Source: Rhodospirillales bacterium (GTDB lineage Bacteria > Pseudomonadota > Alphaproteobacteria > Rhodospirillales > JASLLZ01). From it: DNA of 47,307 nt. A model generated the notes under the pieces. The model worked only from the letters and a program-made list of their open reading frames with translations. It did not search any database and had not been told where the DNA came from. Of the stretch, positions 1 to 9,470 are shown piece after piece; position 1 is the stretch's first letter, and the number at the start of each line of letters is the position of its first letter. The translations under genes were made by a program, and so were the position numbers. Location: contig JASLZL010000119.1 in NCBI GenBank assembly GCA_030754885.1, positions 1-47,307 on the forward strand. The letters run 5' to 3'.

Positions 1-118
1 CCTCAAAACCCCTGCTTCCCTTTCACCCATCGGGTGAGCCATATCAGCACCCCAAATCCGCCTGTAACGTTATGATTCTTATACCAGAATCCGGGTGCGC
101 TGTCGTCAAATCACATGC

Positions 119-2442
119 TCATCTGGGCAATGCGGGCTTGACGGCGTTGGACATGAGGTTGAGTAGGATCTGCTTGAACCGCGTGTAATCGGCGTGGACC
201 GAGGGAAGGTTCACGGCTTCGTCGGCGATGACGATCTCGATGCCGCGGTCCTCCGCCAAGGGCTGAACCAAGGTGTGGCATTCGGCTATCGCTTTTATTG
301 GTCTGACGTCTTCGATGGAGAGCGACAATTTCCCGGCCTCGATCTGGGCTAGTTCCAGGACCTCGTTGATCAGTTGCAAAAGGTGGTTGCCGCCCTTGAG
401 GATATTGTGGACACATTCCTTCTGTCCTTCGGTCAGGGGCTCCTTGGTATTGAATTCCAACAACTGGGCACGGCGTTCATCGGGGTCCGCAGTTCGTGGC
501 TCATCGACGACAGGAATTCGGACTTCGCCTTGTTGGCGTCGTCGGCCTGGTGGCGGGCCTGCTTAAGCTCGGTAATATCGACATGGATGCCGACCCATCC
601 GCCGTCGGGCAGCCGGCTGACGGCGATGCGGACCCAGCGGTCGCCGATGAGTGGCTGCTCGAAGGCCTCGTCGCTCATTCGCCCCTTGGACAGGCGCCGG
701 GTTACCCATGCCTCGATGTCTTCGTCTTCCTGGGCGTCGGTGTATTCTCCCCGTTCGGCACCGGCGCGCAGGAAGTCGTCAAACCGGGCGCCGGCAAGGA
801 CGGCGTCCCGGGATTTGGGATAGAGGCGGGCAAATTTGCTATTGAACAGGACGATCCGGTTTTCGGCGTCGCACATGACAAAGCCGTCGGCGATGTTTTC
901 GATCGCCGCCGACAACAATTCCTGGCTTCGACGCAGTTCTTCCTCGGCCAACACGCGTTCGGTGATGTTGCGAACGATGCCGGTAAACCGGACCTCGCCC
1001 TGGCTCCGGGATTCACTGACCACGATGTGCATGGGAAACGCGGTGCCGTCCTTGCGCAAACCGACCAACTCGCGGCCGGTGCCGATGATTCCGGCTTCAT
1101 GGGTATCCAGGTACTTTCGCAGGTATCCGTCGTGCTCTTCGCGGTAGGGGTCCGGCATCAGCATCTTGACGTTGCGCCCGACGACTTCCTGGCTCGAATA
1201 GCCGAAGATATCCTGCGCCGCCCGGTTGAAGGTTTCGATAATGCCCGAGACATCGATGGTGACGATCCCGTCGGCCGCCGTATCGACGATCGTACGGGTG
1301 CGGTCCTCGCTGGCGGCAAGCTCGTCGGTGCGTTGGCGGACCAGGATTCGAATACTTGATTCGCGGCCGGCGGCGGAAATCATATAGGTGGTAAAGAGCC
1401 CGGTGAACAGAAATCCCGCGGCCAGCACACCCCAGGCCAACCACGGCGCCTGCGGCTCGAAGTATCCCGGAACCGGCGCGAAGACGATTTCCCACTGACG
1501 ATTCCCCATCGATAAAAAAGCGGATTCATGGCCTGCGCGCCGCAACGCGTCCTCACTCTTCGGCGTACTCCCGCCGGCTCCCGCGCGGGCGGAGTGGTAG
1601 TAGAGGAACCGTGACCCCGGCGCCCCTCCTTGATCAAAGAAATATATGTCGAGGCCGCTTGGGGGTGCGCTCATTTTCCTGATAGTGGCTTCGACCAGAT
1701 TCTCGATGCGGAAGACCCCGAGGGCAAAACCCTCAACGTTCTCTCGGCGCTGGCGTGGGGTGTCATGGGGCGCGGCCTTGCGGAAGATCGGAAGGAATGC
1801 CAGAAAACCAAACTGATCGCCGGTTTCCTGGACCAGCCGCACGCGCCCGCTGACCGCAAGCCGCCCGGTGATGCGCGCCTTGCTCAGTGTCGACAGGCGG
1901 GCCGCGTCGGAACCCAGGTCGAACCCCAGCACCCGTTCGTTTCCGGCCCGGGGGACGACGTAAAAGACGGGGAAGTAGGCATCCCGTTCTCGCGCCGGCA
2001 CCAGGTTCCCGTCCGCGTCCCTCTCCGTGATGGCAAAGTCCGCGATCCCGTCCCGGCGCGCCCGCGCCTCGTATTCCTGGCGCGTCTCCGCCGTAACGCG
2101 GGGAATCCATTCCAAAGCCTGGATGCCGGGCTGGCGGCGCAGAAATCCGCCGGTGAAGGTATCGAACTCATGGCGCGACACGAAACTTGAGGCGGCGTAG
2201 AAGCTGTTGATGGAATTGAGGATATTAAGATAGTCCGCCATCGCCCGGTCCATGGCCGTGGCGTACCTGTCGCTGGCGACGCTGAGGGCGTTCTGGGCCT
2301 TAACTTCGCCCCAGCGCTGGGTGAAGATAAAGCCGCTCAGAGTAATGGCGATGCCGATGGCAACGATGATGCCGGCCCAGGTGTATTGGAGAGCCGGGGA
2401 ATTCCAGTTGACCTTTGTTTCTTTTTCGGAGCCTACGAACAT
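119..2442 (-). pseudogene. CHASE-PAS-PAS sensor histidine kinase, frameshifted and truncated
   Basis: Membrane-bound sensor kinase remnant. The first frame (669 residues from the ATG at 2442, preceded by GGATAAG) has a membrane segment near residues 20-40, a CHASE-type extracytoplasmic domain (about 70-200), a second membrane segment near 335-360, two PAS domains (about 385-500 and 510-630) and the H-box SHELRTPMNA with its histidine near residue 649. PAS1 resembles FixL, including the His of REEHDGYL that aligns with the FixL haem ligand and the downstream GTGR, so oxygen or redox sensing is possible. Just after MNA the frame is lost near 469-472. The rest of HisKA and the N-box start (ILLNLMSNAVK) continue in another frame and stop at 119. 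The expected ILGF segment is absent, as a 10-base deletion would produce. Most of the ATPase domain is missing, so it is probably inactive. Confidence 0.85.
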
Positions 2443-2656
2443 GTCTTATCCGTGTCTGCCGCCCAAGAAGGGACCGACGGCAATCCGTCATGACATTCTA
2501 CTACACTCAATTTGTCAAACGGGCCAGTCTCGTTCCTGTTGATTATCTAGGGTGCCAGGATCACGATTAAAACCAATTCGTGCGCCGTGCCGCGTGTGAT
2601 GCGGGATTGCCCCAAACCCCGCGGCGGCGTACATTGCGCCGCTCGTCAGGCGCGAT

Positions 2657-2730
2657 TGGGGCGTAGCCAAGCGGTAAGGCATCGGGTTTTGGTCCCGTGA
2701 TCCCAGGTTCGAATCCTGGCGCCCCAGCCA
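2657..2730 (+). tRNA. tRNA-Gln (anticodon UUG)
   Basis: The sequence folds as a complete cloverleaf. The 7-bp acceptor stem TGGGGCG/CGCCCCA is perfect, the T arm carries GGTTCGAATCC, the anticodon loop TTTTGGT contains TTG, the discriminator base is G and CCA is encoded. It decodes CAA and, with U34 modification, CAG. Confidence 0.95.
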
Positions 2731-2732
2731 AC

Positions 2733-2763
2733 GCAAAACCCCGCCCCCGTGGCGAGGTTTTGC
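2733..2763 (+). terminator. Hairpin just after tRNA-Gln, probable terminator or processing stem
   Basis: GCAAAACC pairs with GGTTTTGC, followed inward by a C/A mismatch and CGCC/GGCG around the loop CCCGT. The hairpin begins two bases after the tRNA CCA end. There is no separate T tract beyond the stem, so termination is inferred from position and shape. The upstream GTG of the next reading frame (2749) falls inside this stem, which argues against using it as a start. Confidence 0.55.
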
Positions 2764-2856
2764 ATTGTTTCCCTACGGCGCATGGGGCTGCCATCCCTTG
2801 ACCATGCTCAGCGGCAAGGCGATGATGATATTGTCCTTTCCAGCGAGGGAAGCTCC

Positions 2857-5211
2857 GTGACCGCCAAGAATCTTTCCGCCGCCGACGTGGCGCTTCCCCG
2901 CTTTGAGCCCGGCGACGCCGAGGACGGAGACGCGTTCTCATTGTCCAGCCACGCCCGTGCGCGCGAGGCTCTTGAATTTGCTCTCTCGGTGAAGGGCTCC
3001 GGCTTCAATATTTTCGTTCTTGGCGACGATCACAGCGGTCGCATGACGGCGACATTCGATTTCATGCGCGCCTTTGTGGAGCAACGCCCGGCACCCGACG
3101 ACTGGCTCTATCTCAACAACTTCGCCTACCCTCACAATCCCAAGCCTCATCGCCTGCCGGCTGGGGTTGGGCGGCGCTTTCGCGAGCACATGACGAGGCT
3201 TGTTCCTCAACTGCGCGACGCATTAATGCGCGCTTTCGGCAGCGAGGAATATCAAGCCGAGGTCCATGCGCGCGGAGAACGCGTACGCGCCGAACTAGCC
3301 CAGCGCATGGACGCATTGCACACTGAGCTGAAGGCTCATGACCTTGAGTTGTTGCGCACCCCCGATGGCCAGATGACGATCGCCCTCATCGAAGACGGCA
3401 AGCCGGTGAGTCTGGATACCCTCAGCGACGAGCGACGCGCCGAGGTGGGGCGCCACGGAAAGGCATTCGCGGAGAAACTAACCGAAGTGACCCGTTGGGG
3501 AGCCGTGCGCCAGGGCGAGCTCGCGGTTGCACTGACGGAATTCGAGCGCCGAATGGGTGATAATGCCGTCAAGGAATTGTTTGACCAGGCCGCCGGCGTC
3601 TTCTCCGGTTACCCCGCTCTGGTTGATTGGTTGACCGAGATGCGCGCCGACGTCCTTGACAACCTGGACCGTTTCGCCGCACGGGAGACGGAAGCAAAAC
3701 TGACTCCCGAGGCGCCGCCGGAACGGCACTATGGCGTCAATCTGCTGGTCGATCATTCGGACCATTCCAGTCCGCGCGTCATCTTGGAAGCCAACCCGAC
3801 CTATGAGAATCTGTTCGGGCGCATCGAATACCGTCAACTGGAAGGCGGCCAAGAGACCGATTTCACCCTTGTCCGCGGCGGCTCTCTGCACCGGGCCAAC
3901 GGCGGTCTTTTGGTGCTCCGGGCCGAATCGTTGGCCGCCAATCCGTTCGTTTGGGAGCAACTCAAAGGGGCGCTCCGCGATCGTCGGATTCACCTTGAGG
4001 AACCGCAGCGCATGGGCACGCTTCCCATCGCCGGCGCGCCCCGACCCGACCCGATCCCCCTTGACCTCAAGGTGGTCATCGTCGGAACGCCACGCTGGTA
4101 CTACACCTTCTTCTCTCTCGACCCGGGGTTCCGCAGTTATTTCAAGGTTAAGGCCGACATTGACGGCGACATGGAAGCGACCCCCGAAAACCTGACCTGT
4201 TTTGCGGGACTGATCCGACGCATGGCGCGCCAACAGGCGGGCGCAGCGTGCGATGACAGCGCCGTCGTGCGATTGCTTGGCGTCGTTGCGCGTTGGGCCT
4301 CCGATCGCGGCAAGTTGTCGGCCCGTTTCGAACAGGCGGCCGATTTGATGTGCGAGGCCGTTAACCTTAACGGCGGTGCCGATGCCCCGGTGATCACCAA
4401 GGCGGCAATCGATGGCGCCATGGCGCAGCGCCGCCAACGCAATGCTCGCGTCGAGGACAGGCTGCATGACGGAATCCGACTGGGCACGATGATGATCGAC
4501 ACCACCGGGGCCGTCGTCGGGCAGACGAACGCGCTGACCGTGCGCGACATGGGCGATCATACTTTTGGCATACCGGCCCGGGTTACCGCCCGCGCCTCGG
4601 TCGGGCGCCAGGGCGTGACCAACATCGAACGCGATTCGGCGCTTGGCGGTCCCATTCAGCAAAAGGGTGTCATGGTGTTGCAGGGCTTCCTGGCGGGTCG
4701 CTTTGCACGTCGCATACCGATGTCGTTTAACTGCTCGATCACCTTCGAGCAGAGCTATGGCGGCGTTGAGGGGGACAGCGCCTCGATCGCTGAGCTGCTG
4801 GCTATCGTGTCCGATCTTTCCGGATTGCCCTTGCGCCAGGATCTGGCCGTTACCGGATCGGTAAACCAGCGTGGCCAGACCCAGGCCGTGGGCGGCGTCC
4901 ACTATAAGGTAGAGGGGTTCTTCCGCGCCTGCATCGAAACCGGGGGATTGACCGGAAGCCAGGGCGTTGTCCTGCCTGCCGCCAACGAAGCCAACCTGGT
5001 GTTGCGCGACGAGGTGGCCGACGCGGTGGCGGAGGACCGTTTCCATCTATGGAGCATCGGCACGGTGGATGAGGCGGTCGAACTGTTCACCGGGGTGCCT
5101 GCCGGCGTACCCGACGCCGGGGGCGCGTACGGGGCCGATACAGTGTACGGCCGGGTGAAGGCGCAACTGGAAACCTTCGACCGAATTCTGGCCGAACGCC
5201 AGCGCGGCTGA
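2857..5211 (+). CDS. LonB-like AAA+ ATP-dependent protease
   Basis: Cytoplasmic Lon-family protease of the type with an N-terminal AAA_32 region and C-terminal Lon peptidase domain; about 784 residues. The GTG start is chosen because GAGGGA lies six bases upstream, while the longer frame's GTG lies inside the tRNA-Gln hairpin. The N-terminal region carries a degenerate Walker A (GDDHSGRMT, Arg in place of the usual Lys), a variation I recall as common in this subfamily. The C-terminal domain has the Ser of EGDSAS and the Lys of GGVHYKVEGF, which form the Ser-Lys dyad. An MFS gene follows nine bases downstream and is probably cotranscribed. The role is presumably protein quality control; substrates cannot be told from sequence. 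Confidence 0.9.
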   Translation: MTAKNLSAADVALPRFEPGDAEDGDAFSLSSHARAREALEFALSVKGSGFNIFVLGDDHSGRMTATFDFMRAFVEQRPAPDDWLYLNNFAYPHNPKPHRLPAGVGRRFREHMTRLVPQLRDALMRAFGSEEYQAEVHARGERVRAELAQRMDALHTELKAHDLELLRTPDGQMTIALIEDGKPVSLDTLSDERRAEVGRHGKAFAEKLTEVTRWGAVRQGELAVALTEFERRMGDNAVKELFDQAAGVFSGYPALVDWLTEMRADVLDNLDRFAARETEAKLTPEAPPERHYGVNLLVDHSDHSSPRVILEANPTYENLFGRIEYRQLEGGQETDFTLVRGGSLHRANGGLLVLRAESLAANPFVWEQLKGALRDRRIHLEEPQRMGTLPIAGAPRPDPIPLDLKVVIVGTPRWYYTFFSLDPGFRSYFKVKADIDGDMEATPENLTCFAGLIRRMARQQAGAACDDSAVVRLLGVVARWASDRGKLSARFEQAADLMCEAVNLNGGADAPVITKAAIDGAMAQRRQRNARVEDRLHDGIRLGTMMIDTTGAVVGQTNALTVRDMGDHTFGIPARVTARASVGRQGVTNIERDSALGGPIQQKGVMVLQGFLAGRFARRIPMSFNCSITFEQSYGGVEGDSASIAELLAIVSDLSGLPLRQDLAVTGSVNQRGQTQAVGGVHYKVEGFFRACIETGGLTGSQGVVLPAANEANLVLRDEVADAVAEDRFHLWSIGTVDEAVELFTGVPAGVPDAGGAYGADTVYGRVKAQLETFDRILAERQRG

Positions 5212-5220
5212 AACCTTCCC

Positions 5221-6444
5221 ATGGGTCAGGTCATCCTTTCCATTTCGGCGTTGCTGTTGGGCATGGCGCTCATCTTCCTTGGCCATGGCATGCTGGGGAC
5301 GCTGTTGCCGCTGCGCATGGGCATGGCCGATTTTCCACCCGTCGTCGTCGGCATGGTGATGTCGGCATACTTCATCGGCCAGGTATTCGGCGTCTTCCTC
5401 GGCAGCCGGCTGATCGCCAATGTCGGCCACGTTCGCACCTTTGCGGCCCTGGCCTCTATTCTCTCGGCTGCCGCCATCGCCCATCCCTTTCTGTTCGCGC
5501 CTCTGCCTTGGGGTGCGCTCAGGTTAGTCCACGGGTTCTGCCTCGCCGGTCTTCTCATGTGCACCGAAAGCTGGCTCAACGAACGGGCCACCAACGAGAT
5601 CCGGGGCCGGGTCCTTTCCCTCTACATGACCACCGTCTACCTGGCCCAGGGGGGCGGCCAGTTCCTGCTCTTCCTGGGCGACGAGCATCAGTACACGCTC
5701 TTTATCGTTGCCTCGATTTTGTTTTCCCTGGCCCTTGTTCCGGTTGCTGTCACCCGTGTTCGGGCGCCGGCGCCGATCAAACCGTCACGCCTGCGCCTCA
5801 AGGAACTCTACGCGGTTTCGCCTCTCGGCATTTCGGGGGCCTTTGCCAGCGGTATCATTTTGGGCGGGTTTTATGGGTTGGCGCCTTACTTTGCCCAGCA
5901 GACGGGCCTGGGCTTCGATGGGGCTGCCCGGTTCATGGCCGCCGCCATCGTCGGCGGCCTGCTTTTGCAATGGCCCATGGGCCGGCTGTCCGACCGTTTC
6001 GACCGACGCACCGTCTTCGGCGGCCTGGCGCTCGCGGTATGTGTCATCAGTGTTGCATTTTTCACTCTGCCGGAAGGCGAGCAGGCACCGCTTCTCATCT
6101 TGGCGGCGGTCTTTGGCGGCACGCTGTTCACCCTCTATCCTCTCTGCGTTGCACATACCAACGACCACGTGGCGCCCGGCGACCTGGTGCGTGCCTCGGG
6201 CGGCCTGATCGTGACCTACGGCATCGGCGCCGCTATCGGCCCCGTGGCCGCGGCCGGCCTGATAAGTCTCATCGGTCCCTTCGGCCTCTTTATATTCATC
6301 GGTGCCGTCGCGCTGGGGATCGCCGCCTTCACCTTCTGGCGCATGGGCCAGCGCGCGGCCCCGGCGACCGAGCAACAAGGCCCGTTCCAGCCGGTTCCGC
6401 GCACGACGCCCGTCGCCAGCGAGCTTGACCCACGGGCTGAATAG
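5221..6444 (+). CDS. MFS transporter, YcaD-like
   Basis: Inner-membrane major facilitator of 407 residues with the expected twelve hydrophobic segments. The first segments are rich in Gly and Met. The segment ESWLNERATNEIRGRVLSLY resembles the YcaD/COG0477-type permeases, and GRLSDRFDRR is the conserved cytoplasmic loop between the two halves. The C-terminal tail (TEQQGPFQPVPRTTP onward) is hydrophilic. The gene starts nine bases after the LonB stop, so it is probably in the same transcript. The substrate is unknown: these permeases are annotated loosely as sugar or drug transporters, and nothing nearby points to a ligand. The next feature downstream is a tRNA on the opposite strand. Confidence 0.85.
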   Translation: MGQVILSISALLLGMALIFLGHGMLGTLLPLRMGMADFPPVVVGMVMSAYFIGQVFGVFLGSRLIANVGHVRTFAALASILSAAAIAHPFLFAPLPWGALRLVHGFCLAGLLMCTESWLNERATNEIRGRVLSLYMTTVYLAQGGGQFLLFLGDEHQYTLFIVASILFSLALVPVAVTRVRAPAPIKPSRLRLKELYAVSPLGISGAFASGIILGGFYGLAPYFAQQTGLGFDGAARFMAAAIVGGLLLQWPMGRLSDRFDRRTVFGGLALAVCVISVAFFTLPEGEQAPLLILAAVFGGTLFTLYPLCVAHTNDHVAPGDLVRASGGLIVTYGIGAAIGPVAAAGLISLIGPFGLFIFIGAVALGIAAFTFWRMGQRAAPATEQQGPFQPVPRTTPVASELDPRAE

Positions 6445-6516
6445 GGTAGGGGGCGCGGGTCCGGCTTTTCGCAGGGCTCGCTCCGGCCGGGGAGAAAAGA
6501 TCGATATTCGAGAATT

Positions 6517-6590
6517 TGGAGCGGGCGAGGGGAATCGAACCCCCGTTTAAAGCTTGGGAAGCTTTCGTTCTACCATTGAACCACGCCCGC
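6517..6590 (-). tRNA. tRNA-Gly (anticodon CCC)
   Basis: Read on the minus strand the acceptor stem GCGGGCG/CGCCCGC is perfect, the T arm contains GGTTCGATTCC, and the anticodon stem AAAGC/GCTTT closes the loop TTCCCAA, giving CCC. The discriminator is T and CCA is encoded. It lies between two plus-strand genes and so faces against them. Confidence 0.93.
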
Positions 6591-6757
6591 CCGGCGCTGT
6601 TGGGATCCAATCTATAAGTCAACAGACGAACCCGTGCAAGGGTGCGCCCCGGCAAAGGCTGCCTTGTCTTTACCCACACGATATTGTTATTTGGCTTGTC
6701 CACCCAGCACCGTTAAACACGGGTTGAACGCGGGGGGAACACAGTCGAGAGAGGACC

Positions 6758-7714
6758 ATGCCCGAAGGCGACTTGGCTAGAAGATCGAGGATCGATACTA
6801 AAAAGTTTCACGACCCGGACTTTACCGCCGACGGCACCCGGCGTGCCGGGGTGACGTTGGAGCGGCTGAAGACTCTATGGTTCAACACCGGCACGCTGTG
6901 CAATATCGAGTGTAAGAATTGCTATATTGAATCCAGCCCCAAGAACGACCGTCTGGCCTATCTCTCCGTCGCTGAAGTCAGGAACTATCTAGACCAGATC
7001 GCGGCCGACGACTTGGCGGTCGAGGAAATCGGCTTTACCGGCGGCGAGCCTTTCATGAACCCCGACATCATCGCCATGATCAACGAATCCCTCGACCGCG
7101 GGTTCCGCGTCCTGGTGTTGACCAACGCCATGTTGCCCATGTGGCACAAGCGCGACGCGCTTTTAGACATCAAACAGCGCCATGGACAGAGTCTGACGGT
7201 GCGCGTTTCCATGGACCATTACGTGCAGCGCGACCACGAGGCCATTCGCGGTCCCCGCACCTGGGACCCGATGATCAAGGGGTTGACCTGGCTCGCGGCG
7301 AACGGCTTTAACCTGGCCGTTGCCGGGCGCACCCTGTGGGGCGAGGACGACGATGCCGAGCGCGCCGGCTATGCCGCGCTGTTCGCCGAGCTAGGCGTGT
7401 CGGTGGATGCCAGCGATCCGGCGGCCCTGGTTCTCTTTCCTGAAATGGACGCCACCGTCGACGGGCCCGAGATCACGGTCGCGTGTTGGGGCATCCTGGG
7501 CGTCGATCCGGCAAGCGTCATGTGCGCCACCTCGCGCATGGTGATCAAGCGCAAGGGAGCGGCCCTGCCGCTGGTCGTCCCGTGCACGCTTCTTCCCGAC
7601 GATGCTCAGTTCGAACTCGGCCACCGCCTCGCCGACGCCGCCGCCACGGTGAAGCTCAACCATCCCCACTGCGCCAAGTTCTGCGTCCTTGGCGGAGCAT
7701 TGTGTAGCGCCTAG
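6758..7714 (+). CDS. Orphan radical SAM protein with SPASM-like C-terminus
   Basis: 318-residue radical S-adenosylmethionine enzyme. C48, C52 and C55 form the CxxxCxxC cluster motif (TLCNIECKNCY), and GFTGGEPFMNPD is the SAM-binding GGEP motif. The C-terminal third has a SPASM/twitch-like cysteine pattern: a Cys in SVMCATSR, then VVPCTLL, then HCAKFC and ALC at C305, C309 and C316. A second Fe-S cluster is therefore likely. The start is supported by GAGAGAGGACC before ATG. No peptide precursor, peptidase or transporter typical of a RiPP locus is adjacent: tRNA-Gly lies upstream on the other strand and an OmpA lipoprotein downstream. The reaction and substrate are unknown. Confidence 0.88.
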   Translation: MPEGDLARRSRIDTKKFHDPDFTADGTRRAGVTLERLKTLWFNTGTLCNIECKNCYIESSPKNDRLAYLSVAEVRNYLDQIAADDLAVEEIGFTGGEPFMNPDIIAMINESLDRGFRVLVLTNAMLPMWHKRDALLDIKQRHGQSLTVRVSMDHYVQRDHEAIRGPRTWDPMIKGLTWLAANGFNLAVAGRTLWGEDDDAERAGYAALFAELGVSVDASDPAALVLFPEMDATVDGPEITVACWGILGVDPASVMCATSRMVIKRKGAALPLVVPCTLLPDDAQFELGHRLADAAATVKLNHPHCAKFCVLGGALCSA

Positions 7715-7733
7715 AGAATTATCCAATTGTTTG

Positions 7734-7760
7734 CGGCACCAGCCCGCCCCCCCTGCCCCT
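7734..7760 (+). repeat. Half copy of the CGGCACC palindrome
   Basis: Starting 20 bases after the radical SAM stop, the sequence CGGCACCAGCCCGCCCCCCC matches the left arm of the complete palindromes after trkH and argF. The right arm is absent. The orientation relative to the upstream gene is the same as in the other half copies. Confidence 0.6.
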
Positions 7761-7895
7761 GAATCATCTCCAAACCGCCCAGGTTTTGCCGTAATCGGCC
7801 ACGTCCGGGCCACACTTCTCCCTTAATTTCACCCCTGAGCAAACAAGGGATCCGCGCTCCGATGCGGTCCCCAGGCGATAAAGGGGTTGATCGTC

Positions 7896-8801
7896 ATGTC
7901 CAAGGCAATTATGGGTGCTTTCCTCACTTCTCAGGTTCTGCTGGTTTTGATCCTCGCTGGCTGCGGTGCCACGTTCGATTACGAAGCCCTGCGTCGCCAA
8001 GAAAGCGAGGGCGACCACTTCACCGCAGCGCTGAGCCGCGAATACAAGGCCTTCGCGCTTTATGAGGCCGACAGTATGTACGACTGGCCCGACGCCGCCC
8101 ATTTCGGTGACAAGGCCATGCGCAGCGCCCGAGGCGTTGTCGCGCTGCCCGAACGGATTGCCGATTGGCGCCTTCCCACCGCTGAGGTGGGCGCCATTAG
8201 CGCCGCCCGCGTTCGTCTAATTGCGGTCCTGGACGGCGGTGCGCGCCGCCGTTCCCCGGCCACCGCGGCCCTGGCCCAGGCGCGCTTCGACTGTTGGCTG
8301 GAACAGCAAGAGGAAAACTGGCAGATCGATCACATCGCCCATTGTCGCGACGGTTTCGGCGCGGCCCTGGCCCAGTTGGAAGAGGCGGGGCTGGCCGCGG
8401 CGGCGCCCGTCCATCCGGCGGTCTATGACCGCGGGGATGAGAAAAATCAGGACTCGGGTCAAGCCTATGCCCTTTTCTTCGGTCTTGATCGTTCCGAACT
8501 GCAAGCCGACGAATTGGCGACCGTCGATGCCATCGCAGCCTTGGTGCGGCGTGGCGGATCGGCGCGCATCGTCCTTGGCGGCCATGCCGACCGTGCCGGA
8601 TCGCAAACCTATAACCAGGCCCTGTCGATGCGCCGCGCCAAAACCGTGCGCGACGCCCTTGTCGCGCTCGGCGTCAGTCCGGCGCGCATTCTTTCCAACG
8701 CCTATGGCGAGACTCACCCGCGCGTCGATACTCCCGACGGAATGGTCGAGCCCCGTAATCGTCGGGTCGAGGTTATGGTCGGTCCGGCTCCGGCTCTTTA
8801 G
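7896..8801 (+). CDS. OmpA-family outer-membrane lipoprotein
   Basis: 301-residue lipoprotein. The ATG is preferred over a TTG nine bases upstream because AAGGGG sits at normal spacing from it. A hydrophobic signal ends in the lipobox LILAGC, so Cys23 is the lipidated residue; the residue after it is Gly, not Asp, which favours the outer membrane. The C-terminal ~110 residues form an OmpA/MotB peptidoglycan-binding domain (YALFFGLDRSEL, then GHADRAGSQTYNQALSMRRA, then NRRVEVMV). The middle region is alpha-helical, Ala-rich and unassigned. It probably anchors the outer membrane to peptidoglycan. A likely terminator follows the stop codon. Confidence 0.88.
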   Translation: MSKAIMGAFLTSQVLLVLILAGCGATFDYEALRRQESEGDHFTAALSREYKAFALYEADSMYDWPDAAHFGDKAMRSARGVVALPERIADWRLPTAEVGAISAARVRLIAVLDGGARRRSPATAALAQARFDCWLEQQEENWQIDHIAHCRDGFGAALAQLEEAGLAAAAPVHPAVYDRGDEKNQDSGQAYALFFGLDRSELQADELATVDAIAALVRRGGSARIVLGGHADRAGSQTYNQALSMRRAKTVRDALVALGVSPARILSNAYGETHPRVDTPDGMVEPRNRRVEVMVGPAPAL

Positions 8802-8821
8802 AGCCCTCCCTCCACCTTGGG

Positions 8822-8855
8822 TGGGCGGGCCGTCAGGCCCTCCTGCCCATTTTTT
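8822..8855 (+). terminator. Rho-independent terminator after the OmpA lipoprotein
   Basis: A GC-rich hairpin (TGGGCGGGCC, loop GTCA, GGCCCTCCTGCCCA, with a small bulge) is followed by six T residues, 20 bases beyond the stop codon. Confidence 0.75.
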
Positions 8856-8978
8856 ATTTATCCGCGCTCCCCTCGTACTCATTCGCACTGGACTCACGGA
8901 GCATTCCTTGTACTTAATCAACCGTCGGATCACTTGTTATCGTGTGTTCCATGCTAGGAGGCGGCGTGCCGGGGTTCA

Positions 8979-9401
8979 ATGGTCGGATCCACCTCTTCCC
9001 AATCGGGTAAATACGCCCATACCACGCGCGCCGTCACCGTGACAGTGCAACCGTTTTACCTTGAGGAACAGTCGGCACCCGATCAAAGCCATTACATCTG
9101 GGCCTACCATGTCGAGATCGAGAACCACGGCGACGAAACGGTGCAGCTTTTGGCGCGCTATTGGCGGATCACCGATTCGTCGGGAAATGTTCAAGAAGTG
9201 CGGGGCGAAGGCGTGGTCGGCGAACAACCGGTCCTTGAGCCCGGCGAAAGCTTTGAATATACAAGCGGCACCCCGTTGCCGACGCCTTCGGGGATCATGG
9301 TCGGCACCTATCAGATGGAAACCGATACGGGTGAGCGCTTCGATATTGCCATCCCCGCCTTTTCCCTCGACAGTCCCTACCAGGAATCGCAGATTCATTA
9401 A
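8979..9401 (+). CDS. apaG: ApaG domain protein
   Basis: 140 residues, close to the normal ApaG length. The fibronectin-III-like ApaG fold is recognisable from VTVQPFYLEEQSAPD, then YHVEIENHGDETVQLLARYW, the GEGVVG (GxGxxG) motif and the end GTYQMETDTGERFDIAIPAF. ApaG proteins are linked to Co/Mg tolerance and to phosphate-ester metabolism near apaH, but their biochemical role is unsettled and no apaH lies here. The ribosome-binding site before this ATG is weak (GGGGTTCA). folE follows 69 bases downstream on the same strand. Confidence 0.92.
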   Translation: MVGSTSSQSGKYAHTTRAVTVTVQPFYLEEQSAPDQSHYIWAYHVEIENHGDETVQLLARYWRITDSSGNVQEVRGEGVVGEQPVLEPGESFEYTSGTPLPTPSGIMVGTYQMETDTGERFDIAIPAFSLDSPYQESQIH

Positions 9402-9470
9402 CACGTTCGCCTTGAATTCCGATGCCCCGGCCCCACATCCCTCCACGGACGCCACAAACGGACCAAGGAT

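Noticed and set aside
2749-2856. GTG start at 2749 for the LonB-like protease
   Set aside because: It lies in the tRNA-Gln hairpin and the extra 36 residues are not family-like; GTG at 2857 has a good ribosome-binding site.
3478-5046. 522-residue open frame antisense to the LonB-like gene
   Set aside because: It mirrors the third-position GC bias of the real gene, has no recognisable domain, and the sense strand encodes clear catalytic motifs.
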